Positions 63,360 through 64,000 of a stretch of DNA of 64,000 nucleotides are shown piece by piece. Position 1 is the first letter of the stretch. Each line of letters begins with the position of its first letter. The stretch spans positions 124,001 to 188,000 of the forward strand of contig NZ_PEFL01000001.1 in assembly GCF_002754475.1 (NCBI RefSeq). Reading direction: 5' to 3'. The notes under the pieces are model-generated. The model was not told where the DNA came from. It saw only the letters and a program-made list of their open reading frames with translations, and made no database searches. A program made the position numbers and the translations under genes. This stretch comes from Comamonas sp. 26. GTDB lineage: Bacteria; Pseudomonadota; Gammaproteobacteria; Burkholderiales; Burkholderiaceae_C.

Positions 63360-64000
63360 ATGACCCAGCTCACCACTCCCGAACTGATCCTGTTCAACGG
63401 CCGCTTCACCACCCTGGACCGCAGCAAGCCCACGGCCACGGCCGTGGCCGTGAGTCAGGGCCGCTTCAGTGCCGTTGGCAGCGACCGCGAAGTACTGCCC
63501 CTGGCCAGCCCGCAGACCCGGCGCATCGATCTGGGCGGGCGCAGTGCGCTGCCGGGTCTGATCGACAACCACTTGCATCTGATCCGGGGTGGTCTGAACT
63601 TCAACATGGAGCTGCGCTGGGACGGTATGAAGAGCCTGGCCGATGCCATGGCCATGCTCAAGGCCCAGGTGGATGTGACCCCCGCGCCGCAATGGGTGCG
63701 CGTGGTGGGTGGTTTCACCGAGCACCAGTTCGTGGAAAAGCGCCTGCCCACGCTGGCCGAGCTGAACGCCGTGGCGCCCGACACCCCGGTCTTCATCCTG
63801 CACCTGTACGACCGTGCCCTGCTCAATGCTGCTGCCCTGCGCGCAGTGGGTTATACCAAGGACACGCCTTCGCCTCCCGGTGGCGAGATCGTGCGCGATA
63901 GCGCCGGCAACCCCACGGGCCTGTTGCTGGCCAAGCCCAATGCGGCCATCCTCTACGCTACGCTGGCCAAAGGCCCCAAGCTGCCGCGCGACTACCAGGT
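63360..64000 (+). CDS. Amidohydrolase family 3 protein, YtcJ-like (partial)
   Basis: First 213 residues; the gene runs off the right edge. Metal-dependent amidohydrolase of the YtcJ type. The beta-sandwich start LFNGRFTTLDRSKPTATAVA leads to the metal motif LPGLIDNHLHLIRGG with H71 and H73, then WVRVVGGFTEHQF. Probable substrates are cyclic amides or N-acyl compounds. It follows the YcaC-like hydrolase, so the two may act in sequence. Confidence 0.87.
   Translation, partial: MTQLTTPELILFNGRFTTLDRSKPTATAVAVSQGRFSAVGSDREVLPLASPQTRRIDLGGRSALPGLIDNHLHLIRGGLNFNMELRWDGMKSLADAMAMLKAQVDVTPAPQWVRVVGGFTEHQFVEKRLPTLAELNAVAPDTPVFILHLYDRALLNAAALRAVGYTKDTPSPPGGEIVRDSAGNPTGLLLAKPNAAILYATLAKGPKLPRDYQ

Overview
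The window looks like chromosome of a Comamonadaceae betaproteobacterium, most likely Comamonas or a close relative. The evidence is high GC, a spc/alpha ribosomal operon of betaproteobacterial type, a Bug-family (tripartite tricarboxylate) binding protein, small DUF3567 and DUF3297 proteins, paired PilT/PilU motors, and two dense families of short intergenic repeats of a kind I associate with this family. The species is inferred, not proven. No phage, insertion sequence, CRISPR array or rRNA gene was seen.

Layout. 1-610: 3' end of glpD. 1035-9844: spc plus alpha ribosomal operons (rplN to rplQ with secY and rpoA), detached from the S10 operon and lacking infA, then an initiator tRNA-fMet. 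10153-14157: a YegD-like Hsp70 and the envelope/ribosome block rsmI / yraN / SIS protein / BON lipoprotein. 14221-18350: a beta-hydroxyacid dehydrogenase, pilU, pilT, and a YggS PLP protein. 18466-27536: a catabolic module with an ABC binding protein, a TetR regulator, an acyl-CoA ligase and a 1,099-residue single-chain biotin carboxylase, followed by a class V aminotransferase and an FKBP. 27552-30473: norR and hmp for nitric oxide stress, with a nearly textbook NorR/sigma-54 control region. 30719-36119: small conserved unknowns (DUF3297, DUF445, DUF5713) and a two-component system. 36268-42099: a CzcCBA-type heavy-metal efflux operon. 42134-46682: D-serine ammonia-lyase, a small unknown, a GlcD-like oxidase and a second ABC binding protein. 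46818-53349: an orphan UvrD-like helicase, a LysR regulator, purU and a large PAS-GGDEF-EAL protein. 53381-58397: ChaN-like lipoprotein, DUF3567, a frameshifted DUF3108 gene, and an IclR regulator divergent from an FAH-family hydrolase. 58415-64000: TraB/GumN protein, Bug binding protein, and a LysR regulator divergent from pirin, a YcaC-like hydrolase and an amidohydrolase cut by the right edge.

How the genes work together. The clearest circuits are regulator/target pairs that share a control region. These are TetR with ligase-carboxylase (twin TACC-N4-GGTA sites), NorR with Hmp (three GT-N7-AC sites and a -24/-12 promoter), the response regulator with CzcCBA (an AATGACAAATTTGTAAT box), IclR with the FAH hydrolase (7-2-7 palindrome), and LysR with pirin (25-bp perfect palindrome). 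The best candidate for an under-described system is the TetR / acyl-CoA ligase / single-chain carboxylase module together with the neighbouring ABC binding protein. The most unusual DNA-level features are the two intergenic repeat families, one of which also appears to have entered coding sequence.
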